From NCBI RefSeq assembly GCF_049316285.1, contig NZ_JBMOXA010000015.1, forward strand, positions 1 to 64,000: a stretch of 64,000 nt of DNA. Direction: 5' to 3'. Positions within the stretch are counted from its first letter, which is position 1; each line of letters begins with the position of its first letter. The position numbers and the translations under genes were made by a program. This DNA comes from Rhodoferax_B sp049316285 (lineage in GTDB: Bacteria > Pseudomonadota > Gammaproteobacteria > Burkholderiales > Burkholderiaceae_C). The notes under the pieces are model-generated. The model saw only the letters and a list, made by a program, of their open reading frames with translations. It was not told the origin of the DNA and did not search any database. This document shows, piece by piece, positions 50,675-60,247 of this stretch.

Positions 50675-51691
50675 TTAGAGCTGCACCTTGGCGGCCTTGG
50701 CCACCTGGGTCCACTTGTCGATTTCACCTTCGATGAACTTGCGGAATTCGGCCGGTGGGCTGCCCACGGGCTCCGTGCCTTGGGCTATGAGTTTTTCGCG
50801 CACCTCGGGCAGCTTCATCACGGCCGCCAGTGTGCTGCTGAACTTATGCAGGATCTCGGGCGGCGTGCCCTTGGGGGCGAAGTAGCCAAACCAGGCCACG
50901 GCTTCAAAGCCGGGATAGGTCTCGGCAATGGTTGGCACCTCGGGGATCTCGGCGTTGCGCTGCAGCGTGGTCACGCCGAGCGCGCGCAGTTGGCCGGATT
51001 TGATGTGCGGAATCGCCGGCGGCAGGTTGCCGCAGAACATCGACACCTGGCCGCCGATGACATCGGCCACGGCCGGTGCCGCACCTTTGTAGGGTACGTG
51101 CAGCAGGTCGATGCCGGCCACCAGCTTGAGGTATTCGCCGGTGAGATGTGCCGAGGAGCCATTGCCGCCCGAGGCAAACGAGTATTTTCCGGGCGAGGCC
51201 TTGGCCAAGGCGACGAACTCGGCCAGGGTTTTGGCCGGAATTTGCGGGTTGAGCACACACACGTTGGGCGCTTTATTGATCAAAAGCACGGGTTCAAAGT
51301 CGCGCAGCGGGTGGTACGAGAGCTTGGCATACACCGCCGCGTTGATGGCATGTGATCCGGCGTTGCCGATTAGGAAGTTGTAGCCATCGGCGGGGGCATT
51401 TTTCGCGGCTTCGGTGCCTATGATGCCGCCGGCACCGGGTTTGTTGTCGATGACAAAAGCCTGGCCCAGGCGTTCCTGCAGCATGGCGCCGATCAAGCGG
51501 CCGGCGAGGTCGGCACCGTCACCGGGCGTGCCCGCAACAATGACCTTGACCGGGCGGCTCGGCCAGTTGGCGGCCGCATGTTCTGAACCTTGCGCTTGCG
51601 CGCCGACCGCGACTGCCGAGAAAATCGCCGCCACAAGGGTCAAACCTGCGGTCTGATGGGCCGCCGAAAAATGCCTGGATAAAAATGTCAT
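50675..51691 (-). CDS. Bug/TctC-family periplasmic binding protein
   Basis: A 338-residue tricarboxylate-type binding protein. ATG 51691 (MTFLSRHF) opens a signal peptide with cleavage near GAQAQG. The Bug features VKVIVAGTPGDGADLAGRL and KLSYHPLRDFEPVLLINKAPNV are present. It is divergent from a GntR-family regulator at 51796 with a 104-bp shared region, so its expression is probably controlled by that regulator. No TctA/B partners are near. Confidence 0.88.
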   Translation of the reverse strand: MTFLSRHFSAAHQTAGLTLVAAIFSAVAVGAQAQGSEHAAANWPSRPVKVIVAGTPGDGADLAGRLIGAMLQERLGQAFVIDNKPGAGGIIGTEAAKNAPADGYNFLIGNAGSHAINAAVYAKLSYHPLRDFEPVLLINKAPNVCVLNPQIPAKTLAEFVALAKASPGKYSFASGGNGSSAHLTGEYLKLVAGIDLLHVPYKGAAPAVADVIGGQVSMFCGNLPPAIPHIKSGQLRALGVTTLQRNAEIPEVPTIAETYPGFEAVAWFGYFAPKGTPPEILHKFSSTLAAVMKLPEVREKLIAQGTEPVGSPPAEFRKFIEGEIDKWTQVAKAAKVQL

Positions 51692-51702
51692 ACGCCACAA
51701 TC

Positions 51703-51783
51703 TTGATCAAATAAATCTATTATCTGAACTGTCTAGCCTTTGGTTTTGCTGGTCCATAGCAGATTCCCGTATATCTTTGATCT
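51703..51783. promoter_or_regulatory. Divergent promoter region with paired GATC sites
   Basis: TTGATCAA (51703-51710) and TTTGATCT (51776-51783) bracket the 104-bp gap between the Bug gene and its GntR-family neighbour. The stretch is AT-rich compared with surrounding sequence. Each copy sits close to one gene start, so the pair may be operator half-sites for the GntR protein. No experimental support. Confidence 0.4.
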
Positions 51784-51795
51784 AAAAACGCATAA

Positions 51796-52494
51796 GTGAA
51801 ACACCTCAAACTGCAAGCCACGGCGGATGCGCCAGACGCGATGGACATCACCGACCACCTGCGCGACGGCATCTTGAGCGGACTGTTTGCGCCGCACAGC
51901 CCGCTGCGCATCGATGCGCTGGCGACGCAATTCCAGGTGTCGCACATGCCTATACGCGAGGCGTTGCGGCGGCTCGAGTCCGAGGGGCTGCTGGACAGCG
52001 TGCCGAACCGGGGCTCACGTGTGGTGGCGGTCACGCCGGCGTTTGTGGCCGACATCTTTGATCTGCGCAGTCTGGTGGAGGCTTTTATGACGCGGCGCGC
52101 AGCCGAGCGCATCACCGCGCAGCAATTGGCCGAACTCCAGGTGGTGCAAACACGCTACGAGGCCGCCGCGCAAAGCCAGGACGTGGCCGCCGCGCTGGCG
52201 GCCAACCGTGCGTTTCACAGCGCCATCAACAACATTGCCGGCAACCGTGATGGCAGTCTGATTCTGGACCGGCACTGGCGGCTGATCTCGGCGCTGTGGC
52301 GGGTCTACGGCTACCAGACGGATCGTTTTGAGGCGGTGATCAGCGACCACCGGCAGTTGCTCGCGGCCCTGGCTGAACACGACGGGGAGGCCGCCGCAGC
52401 CTTGTCGGCCGCACATTCGATGCGCGCCAAACAAACCCTGCTCCAGCGTATGCGGCAGAAGCTGGACGCGGGTGATCAAAAGGCGTCCGCCTAG
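51796..52494 (+). CDS. GntR-family regulator (FCD subfamily)
   Basis: A 232-residue regulator starting at GTG. The winged-helix part (about 15-80) has HMPIREALRRLESEGLLDSVPNRG. The FCD effector domain follows with NRAFHSAINNIAG and SDHRQLLAALAEHD. It is divergent from the Bug-protein gene and probably regulates it. The frame ends 14 bp before the convergent nnr gene. Confidence 0.9.
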   Translation: MKHLKLQATADAPDAMDITDHLRDGILSGLFAPHSPLRIDALATQFQVSHMPIREALRRLESEGLLDSVPNRGSRVVAVTPAFVADIFDLRSLVEAFMTRRAAERITAQQLAELQVVQTRYEAAAQSQDVAAALAANRAFHSAINNIAGNRDGSLILDRHWRLISALWRVYGYQTDRFEAVISDHRQLLAALAEHDGEAAAALSAAHSMRAKQTLLQRMRQKLDAGDQKASA

Positions 52495-52508
52495 CGCCTG
52501 GCCTTAAA

Positions 52509-54017
52509 TCAGGACGGCGGGCTCAGCGCGCGCGCCAGCGCTCCGGCCGTCAAGGCCTGCCCTGGTGGCCATTGGTCTGCGGCCAAACCATGTAAAAACA
52601 CGGCGTCGCAAGCGGCTTCTGTTGGGCTGCGGCCTGCGGCCAGCAAGGCCCCGGCCAGGCCTGCCAGCACGTCGCCGGTGCCAGCCGTGGCCAGCCGCGC
52701 ATTGCCCGTGGGGTTGATGAAGGGCTGTGCCTGGGGCGTGGCGATCACCGAGCCCGAGCCCTTGAGCACCACCACACACTCAAACCGTTCTGCCAATTGT
52801 TGGGCCGCGCCCAAACGATCGGCTTGAACAGCGGCGGTAGTGACGCCGAGCAGGCGTGCGGCTTCCAGCGGATGTGGTGTGAGTATGGTGGCCTGCGATG
52901 CCGCACGGCGCGCTTGCAACTGGGCTTGCAAGCCGGGATCGGCGGCAACGCAGTTCAAGGCATCGGCATCCAGCACCAGGCGCGGGGCATTCTGCAGCAG
53001 GCGCGGCAGCACTTCGGCCACGGCCGCGCCGCCACCGCAGCCACACACCACGGTGAGTGTCGCAAGGGCGAGGTCGGAGACGTCGCGCAGCATCAGCTCG
53101 GGTTGGCTGGTATTGAGGGCACTGGTCTCCGGGCTGGGCGTGAGAAGCGCTGCAAACACCCGTCCTGCACCGCCATGCAGCGCGGCTGAGGCCGCCAGCA
53201 GCGCGGCGCCGGTCATGCCCGGAGCGCCACCAACGATGGCCACGTCGCCGTAGCTGCCCTTGTGGCTGGCGTGGCTGCGCACGCGCGGCGCGGGGGCCGG
53301 ATTGAGCAGGGCGCTAGCGGGGGCGGTGCTGGTGTCCACCTCCAGTGTGTCCAGCCAAATCTGCCCCGCCGCATCGCGGCCCAGGCCGGTGAACAGCCCG
53401 GGTTTCAGCGTCAGCAGGCAAAGCGTGTGTTGTGCTTGAATATATTGGTTGCCGCTTGTGGATGCTGCGGCAGAAGCTTCGAAATGAATAGCGCCCGTGT
53501 CGCCGTTCAGGCCGCTGGGCAAGTCGACGGCCAGCACACTTGCGGGGCCCGCGTTGATCTGCGTTATCCACTGCGCCATGCGGCCGGATGGCGCGCGCTT
53601 GCTGCCCAGGCCAAGCAGGGCGTCTATGACCAGGTCGTGGGCGTCGAGATCTGTGGGTGGGGTATCGGCCAGCAGCACACCCGCAGCGCGCGCACGCGCC
53701 AGGGACGCCAGCGCATCTGCGGGCGCATGGGTTTCGTCGCCCAACCAGGTCGCCACCACGTGTTTGCCCCAACGGTGCAGATGCAGGGCAGCCTCCAATC
53801 CATCGCCGCCATTGTTGCCCGGGCCGCAGGCGATCCAGATGGTGTGCGCGTGGGGCGCCACGGCGAGGGCCAGGCGGGCCACCGCCAGCCCGGCACGTTG
53901 CATCAGCGTGTGCGGCGGCGTGGCGGCCAGTGCGGCCTGTTCTATGCTGCGGCTGGCGCGGTTGTTGAACAGCGCGCGGGTGCTGCCGTCAGCGGGGTGG
54001 GCGGTGATGCGGTGCAT
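52509..54017 (-). CDS. nnr: Bifunctional NAD(P)H-hydrate epimerase/dehydratase
   Basis: A 502-residue fusion that repairs hydrated NAD(P)H. The N-terminal YjeF_N epimerase has ACGPGNNGGDGL near residue 65. The C-terminal ribokinase-like ADP-dependent dehydratase has GSYGDVAIVGGAPGM near 260 and TAGTGDVLAG near 440. This matches the usual length for YjeF fusions. ATG 54017 is chosen; an ATG 9 bases upstream (54026) is also possible. It is 31 bp after the dadA stop on the same strand. Confidence 0.94.
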   Translation of the reverse strand: MHRITAHPADGSTRALFNNRASRSIEQAALAATPPHTLMQRAGLAVARLALAVAPHAHTIWIACGPGNNGGDGLEAALHLHRWGKHVVATWLGDETHAPADALASLARARAAGVLLADTPPTDLDAHDLVIDALLGLGSKRAPSGRMAQWITQINAGPASVLAVDLPSGLNGDTGAIHFEASAAASTSGNQYIQAQHTLCLLTLKPGLFTGLGRDAAGQIWLDTLEVDTSTAPASALLNPAPAPRVRSHASHKGSYGDVAIVGGAPGMTGAALLAASAALHGGAGRVFAALLTPSPETSALNTSQPELMLRDVSDLALATLTVVCGCGGGAAVAEVLPRLLQNAPRLVLDADALNCVAADPGLQAQLQARRAASQATILTPHPLEAARLLGVTTAAVQADRLGAAQQLAERFECVVVLKGSGSVIATPQAQPFINPTGNARLATAGTGDVLAGLAGALLAAGRSPTEAACDAVFLHGLAADQWPPGQALTAGALARALSPPS

Positions 54018-54056
54018 GCCGCGCATTTTGCGCCGTTGCCAGTTGGCGTTGTCGGC

Positions 54057-55310
54057 TTAGCGGCGCAAACGGTCCACACCCAGGCCTTCGAGGTCCACAC
54101 CTGGCGTGCGTTGTGAGAGCAGATCGGCCACGGCGCGCGCGCTGCCGCAGCTCAAGGCCCAGCCGCTGGAGCCGTGCCCGAGGTTGAGCCATACGCCGGG
54201 CACACCGCTGGCGCCTATCAGTGGTGGGCCGTCGGCCATCATGGGACGCGCGCCTTTCCACACCTGTACGCCAGCGCCAATGTTGGCCGCGCCCGGGAAC
54301 CAATCGTGCAGCACCTTGTACAGTGTTTGGATCGTGGCCTTGCGGTGTTGCTGCGGGCTGCCGCCGATTTCGGCACTGCCCGCGACGCGCACACGCTGGC
54401 CCAGGCGCGTGATGGCGACCTTGTAGCGTTCGTCCATCACCGCGCCGCGCGGCGCGTTCAAATGCTCGCGGATGTTGACCGACACCGAGTAGCCATACAC
54501 CGGGGTCATGGGCAGGCGAATACCCAGCGGGCTCAGCAACTGGGCCGAGCCCACACCGGCGCACAGCACTACCGCATCGAAGCTGCGCGGTGTGGGCTCG
54601 TTGGCGATGTAGACGCTGGCCGCTTGGGCGGAAGAAATCCGGTCCACCGTGCAATTGAATTCGAATTTCACGCCCCGGCGCTGGGCCTCTGCCTTGAGCA
54701 GCATGGAGAATTGGCGGCAGTTGCTGGCCTCGGCGTCTTCGAGGTGGATGGCGCCGGCGAGCGGGCTGTCGGTGCTGAGGGCGGGCTCGATCTGGCGTGC
54801 CGCAGCGGCGTCTATCTCCTTGAATTTTTGCCCGGCTTCGCGCAGCACCGCCAGGCCGGGCTGTGCCAGGGCGCGGTCGGCCTCGGTGCGCAGCAGCACC
54901 ATGTAGCCGGGGCTGCGTTCGTATTCAAGGTTCAAGCCTTGGGTGATGGTATCCAGGCGTTCGCGGCTGTACAGGCCCAGGCGGATCATGCGGGCGCGAT
55001 TGGCCGCATAGATGTCGGGTTTGCAGGCGCGCAACCAGCGCCACATCCAGCCCAGGTCTTGTGTGCTCAAGGGCAAGGCGAGTTTGACCGGGGCATGCTG
55101 GCTGAACAGGTAACGCAGCACTTTGCGCGGCATGCCGGGGGCGGCCCAAGGGGTGATGTAGCCGGGGGCGATGACGCCGGCGTTGGCAAAGCTGGTGCCT
55201 TCGCCGGCGGCGCTATGGCGTTCAAGCACCGTGACGTCGTGGCCGTCTAGGGCCAATTCGAATGCGGTGGTGACACCGATGACACCGGCGCCGATAACGG
55301 CAATCTTCAT
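54057..55310 (-). CDS. dadA: D-amino acid dehydrogenase
   Basis: A 417-residue FAD enzyme that oxidises D-amino acids to keto acids and ammonia and feeds electrons to the respiratory chain. The FAD motif VIGAGVIGVTTAFEL is at the N-terminus. NAGVIAPGYITPWAAPG near 43 and LNLGHGSSGWALSCGSA near 375 are typical of DadA. It may help use D-alanine from cell-wall turnover. A DadX racemase gene is not adjacent. Confidence 0.92.
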   Translation of the reverse strand: MKIAVIGAGVIGVTTAFELALDGHDVTVLERHSAAGEGTSFANAGVIAPGYITPWAAPGMPRKVLRYLFSQHAPVKLALPLSTQDLGWMWRWLRACKPDIYAANRARMIRLGLYSRERLDTITQGLNLEYERSPGYMVLLRTEADRALAQPGLAVLREAGQKFKEIDAAAARQIEPALSTDSPLAGAIHLEDAEASNCRQFSMLLKAEAQRRGVKFEFNCTVDRISSAQAASVYIANEPTPRSFDAVVLCAGVGSAQLLSPLGIRLPMTPVYGYSVSVNIREHLNAPRGAVMDERYKVAITRLGQRVRVAGSAEIGGSPQQHRKATIQTLYKVLHDWFPGAANIGAGVQVWKGARPMMADGPPLIGASGVPGVWLNLGHGSSGWALSCGSARAVADLLSQRTPGVDLEGLGVDRLRR

Positions 55311-55370
55311 GCAATCCTGATCTGAGATGTAAATCTTGGGTTGAGCACCATGTCTGTGCCCAACCAGCTA

Positions 55371-56756
55371 TCAAAATTGTAGAAGCGTTTCGATCTCCAA
55401 TCCGAGGTTCAGGATGACGTCGTCGTGTAATGCCGCTTGCCACAACATCAGTCCGGTGGGCAATTCATCGGGCGCGTGAGACGGCAGCGACAAGGCACAG
55501 CCGTCCAGCATGTTGACCACGCTGGGGTTGCGCAGCAGCAACGCATTGGTGCGGAAGAAGGCGTCGTCGTGGGCCGGGTCCGGACCCAGGTTGGCCAGAG
55601 GCGGTGCGACGATGGGCAGGGTGGGCGACAGCACGGCTTCATAACCGCGCAAGGCCGCAGCCATGCTGTCTATCCAGCGCGCGCGGGCGGCCACCAGTTC
55701 CATGTATTCAAACGCCGCCATGTGGGCGCCACGTTCAATGCGTGCCAGCACCCGCGGGTCGTAGTTTGCCCGTGCCGATGGGCCACGGTTGAGCAGCGGG
55801 CGGTGCCAGAAATAGCTTTCAGCCGCCGAAAAGCCGCCTGTGGCCTGCAATTCGCGCAGAGTGCCCAGTTCGGGCAGGCGTAAGTTGACGATTTGTGCTC
55901 CGGCCTGGCTCAGGCGTTGCAGCGCGCGGTCAAACGCGCGGTGGTTGGTTTGGTCCAGACCCTCCAGCATGGTGTGTTCCGCCACGGCCAGGCGAACACC
56001 TTTGAGGCGGCGCGGCTGGCGTGGCACTGTGCGTTGGCTCAGGATTTCGTGGGCCAGCACGGCATCGCGCACCGTGCGCGTCATGGCGCAAACGGTGTCC
56101 AGCGTGGTTGACAATGGAATCGCGCCATCGGTGGGCACCAGGCGCGCGGTACTTTTGAAGCCAACGATGCCATTGAGCGCGGCGGGGATGCGGATGGAGC
56201 CGCCGGTGTCGGAGCCCAGGCCTATGAAGGCGGCGCCCGTGGCCACCGACACCGCCGCACCCGAGGACGAGCCACCGGGAATACGCGCCACGGCGGGCCT
56301 GGGGCTGGCCAGGCCCGGAATCGGACCAGGCGCCATGTCGTAGCGCCCGTCCCAGGCCGCAGGTGTGCCGAAATGGGGGTTGATGCCCACGCCGGAGAAC
56401 GCAAACTCCACCATATTGGTGCGTCCTATCAGCGAGCCGCCGGCGGCCTTGAGACGGGCGACAGCCGGGCAGTCGACGCTGGCGGGTGGCGCGTCGCGCA
56501 GAATCCGTGAGCCAGCGGGCGTGGTCTGGCCCTCGATGTCGAACAAATCCTTGACCGAGAAGGCGAGCCCGCCGAGTGGGCTTTCGCCGAGGCCGGCTTG
56601 TCCCAATTGGGCCTGGGCCTGCTCGAACATCGGCTTCAAGAAGACGTTTTCGCAGGCCGCGGATTGGGCTTGCGTCACGCAATGTGCGAGTTCTGCTGTC
56701 GGGGTGCTGGTGTTTTGGCGCAGGCGCTCACGGGTCGCGGTCAGGTCTGGGATCAT
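55371..56756 (-). CDS. Amidase signature-family amidase
   Basis: A 461-residue amidase that hydrolyses amides to carboxylate and ammonia. The triad is expected as Lys in SVKDLFDIEG (about residue 69), Ser in GGSSSGAA (about 163) and Ser in GSDTGGSIRIPAA (about 187). Between FGTPAAWDGR and ARIPGGSSSG there is an insert of about 15 extra residues (YDMAPGPIPG and following) compared with typical members. No signal peptide is visible. The substrate is unknown; AtzF- or indoleacetamide-type activity is possible. Confidence 0.88.
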   Translation of the reverse strand: MIPDLTATRERLRQNTSTPTAELAHCVTQAQSAACENVFLKPMFEQAQAQLGQAGLGESPLGGLAFSVKDLFDIEGQTTPAGSRILRDAPPASVDCPAVARLKAAGGSLIGRTNMVEFAFSGVGINPHFGTPAAWDGRYDMAPGPIPGLASPRPAVARIPGGSSSGAAVSVATGAAFIGLGSDTGGSIRIPAALNGIVGFKSTARLVPTDGAIPLSTTLDTVCAMTRTVRDAVLAHEILSQRTVPRQPRRLKGVRLAVAEHTMLEGLDQTNHRAFDRALQRLSQAGAQIVNLRLPELGTLRELQATGGFSAAESYFWHRPLLNRGPSARANYDPRVLARIERGAHMAAFEYMELVAARARWIDSMAAALRGYEAVLSPTLPIVAPPLANLGPDPAHDDAFFRTNALLLRNPSVVNMLDGCALSLPSHAPDELPTGLMLWQAALHDDVILNLGLEIETLLQF

Positions 56757-57014
56757 GGTCGGCGGCTGGGGTGTGCTACACTCCCTGGGTTTAGCTGATC
56801 AGTCAAAAGCATTGGTCAAGAGCATTTGTGAGAATGTTCTTGAAATGTTTTTCGACATCGCAAAAACACAATCGCAAAGCAGTCCACACAAGGTGTTGCA
56901 TTTTTTGCGCCAACGTTTCGCCGCTTGAGTCTATTGAGTGTGCTGGTTTCGTCTGGTTACAAAGATATCGCAATAACGGACTGTATTTAAGACCCAACCT
57001 TTGGAGTTTTCCCT

Positions 57015-57764
57015 ATGTCAGTCACGATGCGCGAAATGCTGGAAGCCGGCGTTCACTTTGGTCACCAAACCCGCTTCTGGAACCCCAAGATGGCTCCGTA
57101 CATCTTCGGTCACCGCAACAAAATTCACATCATCAACCTGGAAAAGTCGCTGCCGATGTTCCAGGAAGCTGCCAAGTTCGTGAAGCAACTCACGGCTAAC
57201 CGTGGCACCGTTTTGATGGTTGGCACCAAGCGCCAAGCGCGCGAAATCCTGGCTGGCGAAGCCGCACGCGCTGGTGTGCCTTTTGTTGACCAACGCTGGT
57301 TGGGCGGCATGCTGACCAACTTCAAGACGGTCAAGACCTCGATCAAGCGCTTGAAGGACATGAAGATCCAGCAAGAAGCTGGTCTGGATGGCATGAGCAA
57401 GAAAGAGCAACTGATGTTTGCTCGCGAAATGGCCAAGCTGGAAAAAGACATCGGCGGCATCCAGGACATGGCCGCTCTGCCAGACGCGATCTTCGTGATC
57501 GACGTTGGTTTCCACAAGATTGCCGTCGCAGAAGCGCGCAAGCTGGGCATTCCTCTGATCGGTGTGGTGGACTCCAACCACTCGCCAGAAGGTATCGACT
57601 ACATCATTCCAGGTAACGACGACTCCTCCAAGGCCGTGACGCTGTACGCACGCGGCATTGCAGACGCGATCATCGAAGGCCGTGCCAACGCCGTCAACGA
57701 CGTGGTCAAGGCTGTTGCTGAAAGCAGCGACGAGTTCGTGGAAGTGAACGAGGCAGCGGCCTAA
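57015..57764 (+). CDS. rpsB: 30S ribosomal protein S2
   Basis: A 249-residue S2 with the standard opening MREMLEAGVHFGHQTRFWNPKM. A ribosome site TTTGGAG lies 9 bases before the ATG. A 258-bp upstream region after the amidase start contains a candidate extended -10, TGTGCTACACT (56772-56782), and a leader that could be an autoregulation site for S2. It is the first gene of rpsB-tsf-pyrH-frr. Confidence 0.97.
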   Translation: MSVTMREMLEAGVHFGHQTRFWNPKMAPYIFGHRNKIHIINLEKSLPMFQEAAKFVKQLTANRGTVLMVGTKRQAREILAGEAARAGVPFVDQRWLGGMLTNFKTVKTSIKRLKDMKIQQEAGLDGMSKKEQLMFAREMAKLEKDIGGIQDMAALPDAIFVIDVGFHKIAVAEARKLGIPLIGVVDSNHSPEGIDYIIPGNDDSSKAVTLYARGIADAIIEGRANAVNDVVKAVAESSDEFVEVNEAAA

Positions 57765-57798
57765 GTCCAGGTCCGCCGCGTGCAAACGCGATAAAAGC

Positions 57799-57823
57799 GG
57801 GGCTGCATGGCCCCCTTTTTTTT
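57799..57823 (+). terminator. rpsB-tsf attenuator-like terminator
   Basis: GGGGC pairs with GCCCC across a 6-base loop, followed by eight or more T residues. It is in the 95-bp rpsB-tsf gap, where partial termination is known to set S2 to EF-Ts ratios in other bacteria. Confidence 0.7.
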
Positions 57824-57859
57824 AGTTTCTTTCAAAATATTTGAGTACGGAGAATACAA

Positions 57860-58780
57860 ATGGCTGCTATTACCGCAAGCATGGTCGCAGAACTGCGCGG
57901 CCGCACCGACGCCCCGATGATGGAATGCAAGAAAGCCCTGACAGAAGCCGAAGGCGATCTGGGCAAGGCTGAAGAGCTGCTGCGCGTCAAGCTGGGCAAC
58001 AAGGCTGGCAAGGCCGCTTCGCGTGTGACCGCTGAAGGCGTGGTCACCAGCTTCATCGACGGCACCACTGGCGCGCTGCTCGAAGTGAACTGCGAAACCG
58101 ACTTCGTGACCAAGAACGACAGCTTCCTGGCACTGGCGCAAGCCGCCGCCGAATTGATCGCCAAGCAAAACCCGGCAGACGTGGCTGCTCTGGGTGCATT
58201 GGCCTATAGCCAAGACGGCTTTGGCCCGACGCTGGAAGATGTGCGCAAGGGTCTGATCGGCAAGATCGGCGAAAACATGACCTTCCGCCGCTTTACCCGT
58301 TTCAGCGGCAACAAGCTGGCCGCTTACCTGCACGGCACGCGTATCGGCGTGATGGTCGAGTTCGAAGGCGACGAAACCGCTGCCAAAGACACGGCCATGC
58401 ACATTGCTGCGATGAAGCCCGTGGCCTTGACCAGCGCTGACGTGCCGGCCGAACTGATCGAAAAAGAACGCGCTGTTGCCGCAGGCAAGGCCGAAGAAGA
58501 TCGCAAGGCTGCCGAAGCCGAAGGCAAGAAGCCACAACCTGCCGACATCGTTGCCAAGCGCATCGAAGGCGGCGTGGCCAAGTACCTGAAGGAAGTGTCG
58601 CTGCACAACCAGGCTTTCGTGAAAAACGACAAGCAAACCGTTGAGCAAATGCTCAAGGCCACCGGCACCAGCGTCAAGAGCTTCACGCTCTACGTGGTGG
58701 GCGAAGGCATTGAGAAGAAGGTTGACGACTTTGCGGCCGAAGTGGCTGCCCAAGTTGCTGCCGCCAAAGCCGCTGCCTAA
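57860..58780 (+). CDS. tsf: Elongation factor Ts
   Basis: A 306-residue nucleotide exchange factor for EF-Tu. The N-terminal UBA-like domain has ASMVAELRGRTDAPMMECKKAL, and the following NCETDFV segment (about residue 80) is in the core that displaces magnesium from EF-Tu. Length is slightly above E. coli (283). Downstream is a strong terminator before pyrH. Confidence 0.97.
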   Translation: MAAITASMVAELRGRTDAPMMECKKALTEAEGDLGKAEELLRVKLGNKAGKAASRVTAEGVVTSFIDGTTGALLEVNCETDFVTKNDSFLALAQAAAELIAKQNPADVAALGALAYSQDGFGPTLEDVRKGLIGKIGENMTFRRFTRFSGNKLAAYLHGTRIGVMVEFEGDETAAKDTAMHIAAMKPVALTSADVPAELIEKERAVAAGKAEEDRKAAEAEGKKPQPADIVAKRIEGGVAKYLKEVSLHNQAFVKNDKQTVEQMLKATGTSVKSFTLYVVGEGIEKKVDDFAAEVAAQVAAAKAAA

Positions 58781-58801
58781 GAACGTCCAGACGTTCTAAA
58801 C

Positions 58802-58833
58802 AACGCGATCCGTCACCGACGGATCGCGTTTTG
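58802..58833 (+). terminator. Terminator after tsf
   Basis: AACGCGATCCGTC pairs perfectly with GACGGATCGCGTT around ACC, followed by a short T-run. The 13-bp perfect stem lies 21 bp after tsf. Confidence 0.85.
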
Positions 58834-58879
58834 CCGATAACATCTCTATTTCCAGCCCACCGTCAATCAAGGAGTCCCC

Positions 58880-59602
58880 ATGACCAATCCGCAGCCAGCG
58901 CATAAGCGAATTTTGCTCAAGCTGTCTGGAGAGGCGCTGATGGGCGATGACCAGTTCGGCATTAACCGCGCCACCATCGTGCGCATGGTCGAAGAGGTGG
59001 CTGAGGTGACCCGTCTGGGTGTAGAGGTGGCTGTGGTCATCGGCGGCGGCAACATCTTCCGCGGTGTCGCGGGTGGTGCCACCGGTATGGACCGCGCCAC
59101 GGCTGACTACATGGGCATGCTGGCCACCGTGATGAATGCATTGGCCCTGGCCGACACCATGAACCACGCTGGTCTGGTGGCGCGTGTGATGTCCGCCATC
59201 AACATCGACCAAGTGGTCGAACCCTATGTTCGCCCCAAGGCCTTGCAGTACCTCGAAGAGGGCAAGGTCGTGGTGTTCGCGGCCGGCACCGGCAACCCAT
59301 TTTTCACCACCGATACCGCTGCTGCTCTGCGTGGCGCAGAGATCGGTGCTGAGCTGGTGCTCAAGGCCACCAAGGTGGATGGCGTTTATTCCGCCGATCC
59401 CAACAAAGACCCATTGGCCACGCGCTACTCCAAGATCTCATTCGACGAGGCGATCTCGAAGAATCTGGGCATCATGGACGCCGCAGCCTTTGCGCTGTGC
59501 CGCGACCAGAAGCTGCCGATTCGGGTGTTCTCCATCAACAAACACGGTGCGCTGAAGCGCGTGGTGATGGGTGAAGACGAAGGCACCCTGGTTTACGCTT
59601 GA
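58880..59602 (+). CDS. pyrH: UMP kinase
   Basis: A 240-residue hexameric amino-acid-kinase-fold enzyme that converts UMP to UDP. Visible motifs are KLSGEALMG near the N-terminus, VVIGGGNIFRG near 53, GATGMDRATADYMGMLATVMNA near 66-88 and VDGVYSADPNKDP near 168. AAGGAG precedes the ATG. It acts in the cytosol and supports nucleotide supply next to the translation genes. Confidence 0.97.
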   Translation: MTNPQPAHKRILLKLSGEALMGDDQFGINRATIVRMVEEVAEVTRLGVEVAVVIGGGNIFRGVAGGATGMDRATADYMGMLATVMNALALADTMNHAGLVARVMSAINIDQVVEPYVRPKALQYLEEGKVVVFAAGTGNPFFTTDTAAALRGAEIGAELVLKATKVDGVYSADPNKDPLATRYSKISFDEAISKNLGIMDAAAFALCRDQKLPIRVFSINKHGALKRVVMGEDEGTLVYA

Positions 59603-59662
59603 GTTTGTGCACCCGTCGCGCCAGATGGCGGGCCGGTGTGCCGACCATTTGAGGAAAAAAAC

Positions 59663-60223
59663 ATGACGATTGCCGAGATTCGCAGCACGATGGAAACGAA
59701 GATGGACCAATCCATCGGCGCTTTCAAGAACAACCTGACCAAGATCCGTACCGGCCGTGCCAACCCAGCCTTGCTGGACTCCGTGCAGGTCGACTACTAC
59801 GGCTCCATGGTGCCGATCACCCAGGTCGCCAACGTTTCGTTGCTCGACGCGCGCACCATCAGCGTGCAGCCTTGGGAAAAAGGCATGGGTGCCAAGATTG
59901 AAAAAGCCATTCGCGACAGTGACCTGGGCTTGAATCCGTCGTCCATGGGCGAGTTGATCCGTGTGCCCTTGCCGGCCATGACGGAAGAACGCCGCAAGGA
60001 ACTGACCAAGGTGGTGCGCGGCGAGGGTGAAAACGCCAAGGTGGCCGTGCGCAATCTGCGCCGTGACGCCAATGAGGCCGTCAAGAAACTGGTGAAAGAC
60101 AAACTCGCCTCGGAAGACGACCAAAAGCGCGCCGAAGCAGACGTTCAAAAGATCACCGACAAACACATTGTGCTGATTGACCAGCTCATCGCTGGCAAAG
60201 AGCAAGAGCTGATGGCTGTTTAA
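59663..60223 (+). CDS. frr: Ribosome recycling factor
   Basis: A 186-residue protein that splits post-termination ribosomes with EF-G. KIRTGRANPALLD near residue 24 and VRNLRRDANE near 129 are the family signatures. GAGGAAAAAAAC precedes ATG 59663; the frame upstream to 59636 is not used. Confidence 0.97.
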   Translation: MTIAEIRSTMETKMDQSIGAFKNNLTKIRTGRANPALLDSVQVDYYGSMVPITQVANVSLLDARTISVQPWEKGMGAKIEKAIRDSDLGLNPSSMGELIRVPLPAMTEERRKELTKVVRGEGENAKVAVRNLRRDANEAVKKLVKDKLASEDDQKRAEADVQKITDKHIVLIDQLIAGKEQELMAV

Positions 60224-60247
60224 CGGTCTCGGTTGTTGACGTCGTTC

